Part shown: one piece after another, positions 17,902-26,025 of the stretch
Numbering within the stretch: position 1 is the first letter of the stretch
Layout of the letters: each line of letters opens with the position of its first letter
NCBI GenBank assembly: GCA_934655755.1
Contig: CAKUHA010000001.1
Span: 1-64,000 of the forward strand
Direction of reading: 5' to 3'
Length of the DNA: 64,000 nt
Source: an uncultured Collinsella sp.
GTDB taxonomy: Bacteria > Actinomycetota > Coriobacteriia > Coriobacteriales > Coriobacteriaceae
Translations under genes and position numbers: made by a program
Notes under the pieces: model-generated
Databases searched by the model: none
Told to the model about the DNA's origin: nothing
The model's input: the letters and a program-made list of their open reading frames with translations, nothing else

Positions 17902-17963
17902 GACTCGCTTGAGTCTGTATGCAGGATGTCGGTCGTTGGGACCGTATCCTCATAGTTGAAACA

Positions 17964-17997
17964 AAGACCCGGGCGGCAACGATGTCGCTCGGGTCTT
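17964..17997 (+). terminator. Intra-operon hairpin after the binding-protein gene
   Basis: AAGACCCG pairs with CGGGTCTT around an 18-nt loop with only a weak T-rich tail. It separates the binding-protein gene from its permease, where such hairpins often protect the upstream mRNA or partly terminate transcription so that the binding protein is made in excess. Confidence 0.6.
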
Positions 17998-18058
17998 GTA
18001 ATGAGTATCCGTACTCATATACCAGTTGGTCCTACCGACAAAAGAAAGGGGAGAGAAC

Positions 18059-19015
18059 GTGAACAACTTGCTACGTTTGATTGGAAGGCGTCTCGTGGCG
18101 CTGCCGATCATGGCATTGGGCGTCACCGTCCTGGTGTTCTTCCTTATGTCGTTCTCCAAGACCGACCCCGCCTATACGGCGTTGGGTGACGGTGCCTCGC
18201 CCGAGGCGGTTGCCGAGTACCATGAGAAGTATGGTCTGGACGACCCCTGGCCCGTGCGCTACGTGCGCTACATGGGCGATCTGATCCATGGTGACATGGG
18301 CACCTATGGTGCTGCTCGCAACTCCGTTGCCAAGCGCATCTCCACTGCCCTGCCCGTCACGATGCAGCTGACCTTCATCGGTCTTGCCATCGGCGCGGTC
18401 GTTTCGTTTTTACTCGGCGTCATCGCGGCACTGTATCGCGATAAATGGCCGGACCAAGTGATCCGCGTCTTCTCCATCGCCGGCTTGGCAACCCCGTCGT
18501 TCTGGCTTGCCGTTCTGTTGATTCTGCTGTTCTCTTCCTACCTTAAGGTGCTTCCGGCGTCCGGTGCTCTGCCTCACTTCACCACCAACCCGGCTGGCTA
18601 TCTGGGACGTATGATCATGCCCGCCATTGCTCTTGCCTTCCCGCTGACGGGTCAGATGACTCGTATCGTGCGTACCGCCATGGTCGAGGAGCTCGACAAG
18701 GACTATGTCCGTATGGCTCGCGGCGCCGGCGTTCCGGAGAAGGTCGTCGTCGGCATCAACGTACTTCGCAATGCGCTGATCACCCCGGTCACCACCCTCG
18801 GTCTTAAGATCGGTTATCTCATGGGCGGCGCCGTCGTCATCGAGGTTATCTTCAACCTCCCCGGCATGGGCACCGCGATCCTGCAGGGCGTTCAGGGCAA
18901 CGAGGCGAACCTGGTTCAGGGCGTCGTCATCGTCGTTGCTCTTGCCTTCATCATCATCAACATCGTGGTTGACATGCTCTACCTGCTCATCAACCCGCGC
19001 ATCAGGACGGTGTAG
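18059..19015 (+). CDS. ABC transporter permease (DppB/OppB family)
   Basis: This is a membrane channel subunit of the family-5 importer. The 318-residue protein has an N-terminal membrane helix, a large outside loop (GDGASPEAVAEYHEKYGLDDPW, typical of DppB), and five further membrane segments. The cytoplasmic EAA loop reads DYVRMARGAGVPEKVV, the contact for the ATPase. The GTG at 18059 is chosen because AAAGGGGAGAG lies just upstream and the N-terminus then matches the family (NNLLRLIGRRLVALPI). It lies between the binding-protein gene and a fused permease-ATPase, in one transcript. Confidence 0.92.
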   Translation: MNNLLRLIGRRLVALPIMALGVTVLVFFLMSFSKTDPAYTALGDGASPEAVAEYHEKYGLDDPWPVRYVRYMGDLIHGDMGTYGAARNSVAKRISTALPVTMQLTFIGLAIGAVVSFLLGVIAALYRDKWPDQVIRVFSIAGLATPSFWLAVLLILLFSSYLKVLPASGALPHFTTNPAGYLGRMIMPAIALAFPLTGQMTRIVRTAMVEELDKDYVRMARGAGVPEKVVVGINVLRNALITPVTTLGLKIGYLMGGAVVIEVIFNLPGMGTAILQGVQGNEANLVQGVVIVVALAFIIINIVVDMLYLLINPRIRTV

Positions 19016-19018
19016 ATT

Positions 19019-21034
19019 ATGGTAAAGATTCGAGAGAAGCAAACCGAGCAGCTCGAGAAGGCTGCCTCCAAGGGGCTCAAGCTCGGTGGCTGGAAGAAGA
19101 TGACGCTGTCTTCTAAGATTGCCGCCGTCGTGTTGGTGCTGGTCGCCCTGACTGCGATTCTGGCACCCCTTCTTGCCCCCTATAGCCCGGTCGAGATCTT
19201 TACGGCTCGCCAGGCTCCCGGCAACGGATTTATCTTCGGTACCGACGATAAGGGTCGCGACATTCTGTCGCGTATGCTCTACGGTGGTCGTTACTCGCTG
19301 ATTATCGGCTTTGGCGCCACTGCCATGGCTCTGGTCTGCGGCTCGGTCGTGGGCGCCCTTGCGGCGGTTTCGCGCAAGGCCGTTTCCGAGACGATCATGC
19401 GTATCCTGGACATCATCATGTCTATCCCGGGCATCGCCCTCGCGGCCGTCTTCGTCTCCATCCTGGGCAACTCCGTGCCGTCGATCATCTTCGCCATCGG
19501 CTTTATGTACACTCCGCAGATTGCCCGTATCGTGCGCGCCAACATCGTGTCCGAGTACGGAGAGGACTATGTCCGCGCGGTCATCGTTTCCGGCGCCAAG
19601 GCTCCGTGGATTTTGATCAAGCATGTTCTGCGTAACTGCATCGCTCCGATCATGGTCTTCACCGTTACCCTGGTCGCCGACGCCATCATCTTCGAGGCCT
19701 CGCTGACCTTCATCGGCGCTGGTATCCAGGAGCCCACCGCTACCTGGGGCAACATCCTCGCTGACGCCCGCGGCGGCGTGCTCGCCGGCCGTTGGTGGCA
19801 GGCGTTGTTCCCGGGCCTGGCCATCATGATCACCTGCCTGGCGCTCAACATCCTCTCCGAGGGCATTACCGACGCCATGGCCGCTGCTCCCTCCGCCGCC
19901 CTGGATCCGACCGATTCCTCCAAGCGCCGCGAGGCCGACCTGCTGGTCTCCGACCCCGTTCGCGCCTACAAGGAGCAGGCCCAGTCCCTCTCCGCTCGCC
20001 TTGGCGCCCTGCGCGATGTCGAGCTCAAGCGTGACGATCGCCATGTGCCTGACGAGTCTGTCGAACCGATTCTCTCGGTCCGTGACTTCTGCATTCAGTT
20101 TGAACACCACGGTGATATCAACGTCGTCGACCATGTCAACTTTGACGTCCGTCCTGGTCAGACCATGGGCCTGGTGGGCGAGTCCGGTTGCGGTAAGTCC
20201 ATCACCACGCTGGCCATCATGGGCCTGACCGATGAGGACGAGCACCTTTCCGGCGAGGTCCTCTGGGAGGGCCGTGACCTGCTCAAGATGAGCAAGAAGG
20301 AGTGGTTCGGCCTGCGCGGTACCGATATCGCTATGGTCTATCAGGACGCCCTGTCCTCGCTCAACCCCTCCATGCTCATCTCTGCCCAGATGAAGCAGCT
20401 CACCAAGCGCGGCGGCACCCGCAGCGCCGAGGAACTCCTGGAGCTCGTGGGCCTCGACCCCAAACGTACGCTCGAGAGCTACCCGCATGAGCTTTCCGGT
20501 GGCCAGCGTCAGCGTGTTCTGATCGCTATGGCCCTTACCCGCGACCCCAAGCTGGTCATCTGCGACGAGCCCACGACCGCTCTGGACGTTACCGTCCAGA
20601 AGCAGGTCATCAAGCTGCTCAACGATCTTCAGGCCAAGCTCGGCTTTGCCATGATCTTCGTTTCGCACGACCTGGCGCTGGTCGCCGAGGTCGCCCATAA
20701 CATCACGGTTATGTACGCTGGCCAGGTTATCGAGCAGGCGCCCACCAAGGAGCTGCTCACTAACCCGATCCACGAGTACACCCGCGGTCTTCTGGGTTCC
20801 GTTTTGTCCATCGAGAGCGGTTCGGGCCGCCTGCACCAGGTGCCCGGCGCCGTTCCGAGCCCGCGCGATTTCCCCAAGGGCGATCGCTTCGCGCCCCGCT
20901 CGAGCCATCCGCGTATTGGTCTGGACACCCGTCCGGTCTTCAAGCGCGTGCCCGGCACCGAGCACTTCTATTCCGAGCTCCCCGACGAGGTGCTCGAGGC
21001 AAATGGTTTGACCCCTCACGCGGAGGTGATGTAG
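19019..21034 (+). CDS. Fused ABC permease and ATP-binding protein (DppC-DppD fusion)
   Basis: One 671-residue polypeptide carries the second membrane subunit and one ATPase of the importer. Residues about 1-300 are a DppC-type permease with the GTDDKGRDILSRMLYGGRYS outside-loop signature and an EAA loop (DYVRAVIVSGAKAP). Residues about 345-640 are a DppD-type ATPase with Walker A GESGCGKS (near 384), the LSGGQRQRV signature (near 493), Walker [12 protein letters not shown] and the C-terminal oligopeptide-type segment. The frame is open across the junction, so this is a real fusion and not an assembly split. Such fusions are known in some actinobacterial importers and, as I recall, in SatABCD-type sialate transporters. 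The ATPase is separated from the permease by a charged linker. Confidence 0.93.
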   Translation: MVKIREKQTEQLEKAASKGLKLGGWKKMTLSSKIAAVVLVLVALTAILAPLLAPYSPVEIFTARQAPGNGFIFGTDDKGRDILSRMLYGGRYSLIIGFGATAMALVCGSVVGALAAVSRKAVSETIMRILDIIMSIPGIALAAVFVSILGNSVPSIIFAIGFMYTPQIARIVRANIVSEYGEDYVRAVIVSGAKAPWILIKHVLRNCIAPIMVFTVTLVADAIIFEASLTFIGAGIQEPTATWGNILADARGGVLAGRWWQALFPGLAIMITCLALNILSEGITDAMAAAPSAALDPTDSSKRREADLLVSDPVRAYKEQAQSLSARLGALRDVELKRDDRHVPDESVEPILSVRDFCIQFEHHGDINVVDHVNFDVRPGQTMGLVGESGCGKSITTLAIMGLTDEDEHLSGEVLWEGRDLLKMSKKEWFGLRGTDIAMVYQDALSSLNPSMLISAQMKQLTKRGGTRSAEELLELVGLDPKRTLESYPHELSGGQRQRVLIAMALTRDPKLVICDEPTTALDVTVQKQVIKLLNDLQAKLGFAMIFVSHDLALVAEVAHNITVMYAGQVIEQAPTKELLTNPIHEYTRGLLGSVLSIESGSGRLHQVPGAVPSPRDFPKGDRFAPRSSHPRIGLDTRPVFKRVPGTEHFYSELPDEVLEANGLTPHAEVM

Positions 21035-21862
21035 ATGAGCGAGACCGCAGTCAACGGCGTCGAGCCGATCATCTTCCTTGATGACGTCCACGTCACCTTT
21101 AGGACCCGTACCGGCTCTATTCTGCACCCCAACCTGGTTCACGCCGTCCAGGGTGTAACGATTAAGCTCATGCCCGGTCAGACGATCGGCATCGTCGGCG
21201 AGTCCGGTTGCGGTAAGTCCACCACCGCTAACGTCATGTGCGGCCTGCAGGCCCCCACGAGCGGCAAGGTCTACTTTAAGGGCAAGGACGTTACCAAACG
21301 TACCGCCGAGGACCGTCGTCACATGGGTCGCGTTATCTCGGTCGTGTTCCAAAACCCGGCCACGGCGCTCAACCCCCGCATGGTCGTTCGCGAGCAGCTG
21401 CTTGACCCCATGCGCGTCCACAACCTGGGTACCGAGGCCGAGCAGGAGAAGCGCGTCAAGGAGCTCTTGGAGCTCACCGGTCTGCCCAGCTCCGCCGCTG
21501 AGGTTCTTCCCGGCCAGCTTTCGGGCGGCCAGCGCCAGCGCGTCGCAATTGCCCGCGCCCTGTCGCTGAACCCCGATGCCATCATCGCCGACGAGCCCAC
21601 CTCGGCTCTGGATGTTTCGGTCCGCGCGCAGATTCTGAACCTGCTGACCGACCTTAAGAAGGAGCTCGGCCTGGCCATGGTGTTCATCAGCCATGACATC
21701 CAGACGGTCCGCTATATCTCTGACGACATCATCGTTATGAATGGCGGCAAGATCGTCGAGCAGGGCGAGGCCAAGCAGGTCTTCCAGCACCCCCAGGACC
21801 CCTACACCAAGATGCTGCTCGGCGCTGCGCCGTCCCTGCTGCATCCCAAGCTCGGCGAGTAG
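21035..21862 (+). CDS. ABC transporter ATP-binding protein (DppF/OppF family)
   Basis: This is the second ATPase of the importer, pairing with the ATPase half of the upstream fusion. The 275-residue protein has Walker A GESGCGKST (near residue 55), the Q-loop VVFQNP, LSGGQRQRVAIARAL, Walker B IIADEPTSALD and the switch His in FISHD. It ends shortly after the ATPase core (DPYTKMLLGAAPSLL), without the long Cys-containing C-terminus seen in the OppF of the second operon. The start abuts the stop of the fusion gene. Confidence 0.92.
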   Translation: MSETAVNGVEPIIFLDDVHVTFRTRTGSILHPNLVHAVQGVTIKLMPGQTIGIVGESGCGKSTTANVMCGLQAPTSGKVYFKGKDVTKRTAEDRRHMGRVISVVFQNPATALNPRMVVREQLLDPMRVHNLGTEAEQEKRVKELLELTGLPSSAAEVLPGQLSGGQRQRVAIARALSLNPDAIIADEPTSALDVSVRAQILNLLTDLKKELGLAMVFISHDIQTVRYISDDIIVMNGGKIVEQGEAKQVFQHPQDPYTKMLLGAAPSLLHPKLGE

Positions 21863-21942
21863 CCTCGCTTTCCCTCCCGTGCGCCCGGTTCCCTTGCCGG
21901 GCGCACCTCCGTTGCGATTTCGAAAGGTTGGGTTCACGAGCC

Positions 21943-22920
21943 ATGCCAAGCGCTCAGGAGCTACAACATCAATTTGGTGAATATCGAGGCGCCATGCCCC
22001 GTCCATCAGATTTCGACCTCTTTTGGAAGGATCGTATGGACGAGGCCGACGCCGTCGGGCTTGACTATGCGATCGAGACGGCATCGGTCTCCGATGCCGT
22101 GACCTGCCAGCTTTTCGACCTCTGGTATACCGGCATGTGTGGCGCTCGCCTGCATGCCAAGTACCTTAAGCCCGTCTCGGACGAGCCCGTGCCATTGGTG
22201 CTTCAGTTCCATGGGTATCCGGGTGCAAGCCGCAGCTGGTTTGAGCAGGCGTCGTTTGCGGGCATGGGCATGGCACTCATCGCCCTCGACTGCCCCGGCC
22301 AAGGAGGTCCCTCCGAGGACATTGGTGGATTTGAGGGCACAACGGTCGCGGGCCATATCGTCGCCGGTATCGACGGCGATCCGGCCAACCTCTACTATGT
22401 CCGCTTGCACCAAGATATTCGCATCCTGTGCCGCATCGTTCGCGAGCTCGAGGGCATCGATCTTGCCCGTGTGTTTGTGAACGGCGCGTCGCAGGGCGGC
22501 GGTTTGGGCATTGCGACCTGTGCACTTAACAGCGAGCTTATCAATCGCGCCGCAATCCTCTATCCCTTCCTGTCAGATTTCCGCTTGGTCTGGGATTTGG
22601 ATGCCGACGATATCGCCTATGAGGGCCTGCGCTATTGGTCGCGTTGGTTTGACGAGGATTCGACTCGTATCGAGGAAGCCTATGCCAAACTGGCGTACTT
22701 CGATTCCAAGAACTTCGCCCCCATGGTCAAATGCCCCGTCCTGTTTGGTACGGGCACGGCGGATATCGTCTGTCCGCCGGCAACGCAGTTTGCGGTGTAC
22801 AACAACCTGTCCTGCGAGAAGCGCCACGAGTTCTTTGAGGGCTTTGGCCACGAGGAGATTCAGGACTTTGACGATCTGATCATTCCGTTTTTCTGCGAGG
22901 GAGGGGAGGCTCATGTCTAA
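21943..22920 (+). CDS. Acetylxylan-esterase-family (AXE1/CE7-like) carbohydrate esterase
   Basis: This is an alpha/beta-hydrolase of the AXE1 family, which removes acetyl groups from sugars and cephalosporin C. The 325-residue protein has the family opening (PRPSDFDLFWKDRMDEAD), the oxyanion segment QFHGYPGASRSW, the nucleophile elbow GASQGGG (Ser183), the acid in GTGTADIVCPP (Asp274) and the base in FEGFGHEEI (His303), so the triad is complete. The ATG at 21943 gives the family N-terminus. It follows the ABC operon and overlaps a paralogue by 8 bases. In this setting it may deacetylate O-acetylated sialic acids or similar sugars after uptake; that is inferred from neighbours only. No signal peptide is visible. 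Confidence 0.88.
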   Translation: MPSAQELQHQFGEYRGAMPRPSDFDLFWKDRMDEADAVGLDYAIETASVSDAVTCQLFDLWYTGMCGARLHAKYLKPVSDEPVPLVLQFHGYPGASRSWFEQASFAGMGMALIALDCPGQGGPSEDIGGFEGTTVAGHIVAGIDGDPANLYYVRLHQDIRILCRIVRELEGIDLARVFVNGASQGGGLGIATCALNSELINRAAILYPFLSDFRLVWDLDADDIAYEGLRYWSRWFDEDSTRIEEAYAKLAYFDSKNFAPMVKCPVLFGTGTADIVCPPATQFAVYNNLSCEKRHEFFEGFGHEEIQDFDDLIIPFFCEGGEAHV

Positions 22921-23764
22921 GTGCGAGAGCAATGTCGACGAGCTGATTGTCCCCGAGCTTGTGGAGATTCCCGGAACGGTTTCGTCAAGGCTCGCTGAAT
23001 ATCGGGACTGGCACGGTGATGTCCAGGCAGATGTTTCTGATTTGGAAGCATGTGTTTCGAATCTTGAGATTCAAGGCCCGAGCATTACGGCGATTGACTT
23101 TGCCAATCCTTGTGCCCGTTACTCGGAGGTTTCCTTTGAGCTCGGCACGGACGTGGTCCATGCGCGCTTGATCGAGCCTGCTGGGCGTACGCGAGTATCC
23201 GAGCGCGTGCCTCTGTGCCTGATGTTCCATGACGTTGACCGACCCGTGCGTGGGTGGCATCACATGACGAGATTTGTCGCCATGGGGTATGCCGTCCTTG
23301 CTCTGGATGACGATGTCGTTGGCGTAGGCGACCTGCAGCGGGGGATTGCCTCGCCCGCTTTTGTCGAGCGCGTCCGCTGGGGTTGCGCGATGGCGAAGGT
23401 CGCGCGCGAGCTCGATGGCATCGATCCGGACCGTCTCTTTGCGTGGGGCGAGGGCCTTGGCGGCGGCATCGCGCTGGCGGTTTCTGCTCTGGACGAGCAG
23501 GGTCTTGCCTGTGCGGCAATCGCCAACCCGCTCCCTGGCGGCCTTGAGGTACTGTCGGCTCGGGTGCGCGGCTCGGTGCTCATGGGCACATCCCTCATGG
23601 ATACCGTAAGCGACCCCAAGGGGCAGTTTGCCGTATTCAACGGTCTTGAGTACGACCGGAGGCATATCATCTATGCCAAATACGCTCACGAGCGCATCAA
23701 TGCGTTCGAAAACGAAGTCGTCGACTTCTTTAACCAAACGTTCTACCCGTGTTCTTTGGCCTAG
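22913..23764 (+). CDS. AXE1-like esterase paralogue lacking the catalytic serine
   Basis: This 283-residue protein is a shortened and diverged relative of the upstream esterase (shared order: SRLAEYRDWHGD opening, LCLMFHDVDRPVRGWHH, FAWGEGLGGGIALAVSAL, GTSLMDTVSDPKGQFAVFNGL). At the nucleophile elbow the upstream enzyme has GASQG; here it is GEGLG, so the serine position (residue 181) is glycine. Asp remains in the acid position and a His remains near residue 262. It should not work as a normal serine esterase. It may be a regulatory or binding partner of the intact enzyme, or be decaying, but the frame is fully open and the start overlaps the previous gene, which argues for selection. Confidence 0.82.
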   Translation: MSKCESNVDELIVPELVEIPGTVSSRLAEYRDWHGDVQADVSDLEACVSNLEIQGPSITAIDFANPCARYSEVSFELGTDVVHARLIEPAGRTRVSERVPLCLMFHDVDRPVRGWHHMTRFVAMGYAVLALDDDVVGVGDLQRGIASPAFVERVRWGCAMAKVARELDGIDPDRLFAWGEGLGGGIALAVSALDEQGLACAAIANPLPGGLEVLSARVRGSVLMGTSLMDTVSDPKGQFAVFNGLEYDRRHIIYAKYAHERINAFENEVVDFFNQTFYPCSLA

Positions 23765-23832
23765 ACGGCCTGGACACTGCCAACAAGAGTGGGTGGCATA
23801 GGGCCGCCCGCCAGACAACTAAGGAGATTCTT

Positions 23833-24753
23833 GTGGCAACTCAGAAATTCACCGGCGTTATCCCTCCCGTCGTTGTTCCCGATACCGAAGATCACCAGCT
23901 CGATGTTGCCTCCTTTGAGCGCAGCATCAACCGCATGATCGATGCCGGCGTCGATGGCCTGTTCTTCCTGGGCTCTTCGGGTGAGGTCGTTTTCTCCACC
24001 GACGAGCGTCGTCGCCAGATCATCGCCGAGGCCGTCCGCATCGTCGACCACCGCGTGCCTGTTCTGGTCGGCATCATCGATACCGAGACCGAGCGCATGA
24101 TTGAGCACGGTAAGGTCGCTCAGGAGCTGGGCGCCGATGCGCTTGTCGCCACCTGCCCGTTCTATGCCCTGCAGGGCATGACCGAGGTCGAGGAGCACTT
24201 CCGCATCCTGCACGAGGAGCTCGACCTGCCCATCTTTGCCTATGACATTCCCGTCTGCGTTCACACCAAGCTCCCCTGGAAGCTCCTTGCCAAGCTCGGC
24301 GCCGAGGGCGTCCTTGCTGGCGTCAAGGATTCCTCGGGTGATGACATCTCGTTCCGCTACCTCGTTCAGGAGAACGAGAAGAACGGCCATCCGATGAGCA
24401 TCCTCACCGGTCATGAGGTTGTCGTCGACGGCGCTTACCTCGGTGGCGCCGATGGTTCCGTCCCGGGTCTCGCCAATGTTGAGCCCGAGGGCTACGTGCG
24501 CCAGTGGAAGGCCGCTCAGGCCGGCGACTGGGCTACCGTCAAGGCCGAGCAGGATCGCCTTAACGAGATCTCCCACATCTGGGATGTCACCTCGGGCGTT
24601 CAGGGCTATGCCGGTGGCGTCGGCGCCTTCAAGACCGCTATGAACCTCATGGGCATCTTCGACAGCCCGACCATGCCGCGCCCGGTGAAGGCCATGACCG
24701 GCGAGAACGTCGAGGCTATTAAGAAGGTCCTCCAGGACAACGGTCTCCTGTAA
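23833..24753 (+). CDS. nanA: N-acetylneuraminate lyase / DHDPS-family aldolase
   Basis: This is a class I aldolase of the DapA/NanA superfamily. In this neighbourhood it probably splits N-acetylneuraminate into N-acetylmannosamine and pyruvate. The 306-residue protein has the GSSGE pyruvate-binding loop (FFLGSSGEVVFS), the catalytic Tyr in FAYDIPV and the Schiff-base Lys in LAGVKDSSGDD. The start is GTG at 23833, six bases after AAGGAG. The superfamily also includes dihydrodipicolinate synthase and keto-deoxy sugar-acid aldolases, and the motifs alone do not separate these. The nearby ROK kinase and NanE make the lyase role most likely. Confidence 0.85.
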   Translation: MATQKFTGVIPPVVVPDTEDHQLDVASFERSINRMIDAGVDGLFFLGSSGEVVFSTDERRRQIIAEAVRIVDHRVPVLVGIIDTETERMIEHGKVAQELGADALVATCPFYALQGMTEVEEHFRILHEELDLPIFAYDIPVCVHTKLPWKLLAKLGAEGVLAGVKDSSGDDISFRYLVQENEKNGHPMSILTGHEVVVDGAYLGGADGSVPGLANVEPEGYVRQWKAAQAGDWATVKAEQDRLNEISHIWDVTSGVQGYAGGVGAFKTAMNLMGIFDSPTMPRPVKAMTGENVEAIKKVLQDNGLL

Positions 24754-24783
24754 AGCTTTCCCAGGCACCCGACCTCGCCGTTC

Positions 24784-24825
24784 AACCGTGTGGCCATGAC
24801 CCATTAGGTCAATGGCCACACGGTT
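24784..24825 (+). terminator. Strong hairpin after the aldolase gene
   Basis: AACCGTGTGGCCATGACC pairs with GGTCAATGGCCACACGGTT with one bulged base: an 18-bp stem and a very small loop. There is no U run after it. It probably stabilises or attenuates the transcript before the ROK kinase gene. Confidence 0.65.
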
Positions 24826-24925
24826 CTCGGCGATCTCGGGCACCTGGATAACCTTTACTGCGCTGTGACGGCTAGCCTGACGGCGCATTTCCTGTAGTTG
24901 TTTTTTATCTCCGAAGGAGAACGAC

Positions 24926-25891
24926 ATGGAGAACAAGTACGTCTGCTCTGTCGATATCGGCGGAACTAAGATTGCGACTGCCATTATGGAGTATCCGGCT
25001 GATGGCAGCGTGCCCCATCCGGTCTTTGAAGCTGAGGTTCCCACCGAGGCCCAAGAGGGCGGTGAGGCCGTCTTCCAGCGTATCGAGGCGTCCATCAAGG
25101 CCGCTCTTGAGGCGAATCCCGATGTCGAGGTCCTTGGTGTCGGTATCGGTGCCGCGGGTGTCGTCGATCCCAAGACGGGCGCTATCGCGTATGCCAACGA
25201 GATCATGCCCGGCTGGTCCGGCGTTCAGTTGGGGCCGCGTCTGCGCGAGGACCTTGGTCTTCCCGTTGCCGTGGTGGGCGACGTGCAGGCTCATGCTCTG
25301 GGCGAGGCCCACTGGGGCGTCGGCAAGGGCAAGTTCTCCGTCTTGTGTTTGGGCATCGGTACGGGCATCGGCGGCGCATATGTCGAGAACGGCCGCGTGA
25401 TGCAAGGCTTCCACGGTGCTGCCGGCCATATGGGCCACATCGAGTGCTCGGCTGCCGCCGGCATTCCCTGCGCCTGCGGGCGTTCTGGTCATCTTGAGTC
25501 GGTAGCCTCGGGCACCTCGATTGGCCGTATGTACGACGAGCGCTTCGGTCGAGTTGACCCCAGCCGTCCTTCGGTCGGTCGCGATGTGAACGACCTGTGC
25601 CGCGCGGGCGACGCAAAGGCGACCGAGGTCATCCATGACGCCGGCTTTGCGCTGGGTGCCAGCTTGGGCTCGCTCGCTAACATCCTGGACCCTGAGGTCA
25701 TCGTGCTTTCGGGCGGCGTGATTCACCAGGGTCCCGATTGGCGCTCGCAGACGTGGAAGGATTCGGTGCACGAGGGCTATGCCAGCCAGGCGCTCGACCC
25801 GCTTCAGGACACGCCGATTCTCATCGGCTCTCTCGAGGGCGACGCGCCGCTCATCGGTGCCGCCGAGCATCTTCTTGCTTCGTTGAAGTAA
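24926..25891 (+). CDS. nanK: ROK-family sugar kinase (probable N-acetylmannosamine kinase)
   Basis: This is an ATP-dependent sugar kinase. The 321-residue protein has the phosphate-binding motif DIGGTKIATA (residues 10-19), a second glycine loop LGIGTGIGG, the catalytic-Asp region VVGDVQAHALGE (Asp119) and the ROK zinc region: His168 and CACGRSGHLE (Cys182, Cys184). The consensus third cysteine of CxCGxxGC is His189 here, which could still bind zinc. ACTCCGAAGGAG precedes the ATG. Its place between the lyase and nanE points to N-acetylmannosamine phosphorylation, though glucokinase or N-acetylglucosamine kinase activity cannot be excluded from sequence. Confidence 0.83.
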   Translation: MENKYVCSVDIGGTKIATAIMEYPADGSVPHPVFEAEVPTEAQEGGEAVFQRIEASIKAALEANPDVEVLGVGIGAAGVVDPKTGAIAYANEIMPGWSGVQLGPRLREDLGLPVAVVGDVQAHALGEAHWGVGKGKFSVLCLGIGTGIGGAYVENGRVMQGFHGAAGHMGHIECSAAAGIPCACGRSGHLESVASGTSIGRMYDERFGRVDPSRPSVGRDVNDLCRAGDAKATEVIHDAGFALGASLGSLANILDPEVIVLSGGVIHQGPDWRSQTWKDSVHEGYASQALDPLQDTPILIGSLEGDAPLIGAAEHLLASLK

Positions 25892-25908
25892 ACATGACTA
25901 CCAAGTGA

Positions 25909-26006
25909 GCCTTCTGAGGTGCCGCAGATTGACGTGAAAGAGGAGCGAAGCGTACTTCGGTACGCGAGCGACGGTTTGAACGTCAAGGTGCGGTGCCTCG
26001 GAAGGC
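25909..26006 (+). repeat. Structured intergenic repeat, copy 1
   Basis: A 98-base element lies between the ROK kinase gene and nanE. Outer arms 25909-25935 and 25980-26006 pair over 27 positions with three G-U wobbles and a 2-nt internal loop. Inside is a nested hairpin with arms GCGTAC/GTACGC closed by a C(UUCG)G tetraloop (950-965). A second copy with nearly the same core but different, still-pairing arms is at 44759-44858 on the minus strand. This indicates a family of structured elements, either an RNA motif or a REP-like repeat. Confidence 0.85.
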
Positions 26007-26025
26007 CGTTTTGAGAAAGGTTGAG

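Noticed and set aside
18410..22084. Very long open frame on the minus strand opposite the first ABC operon
   Set aside because: It is antisense to genes with clear family motifs, has low-complexity His/Asp/Gly-rich translation and no ribosome site; it is a product of codon bias on the plus strand.
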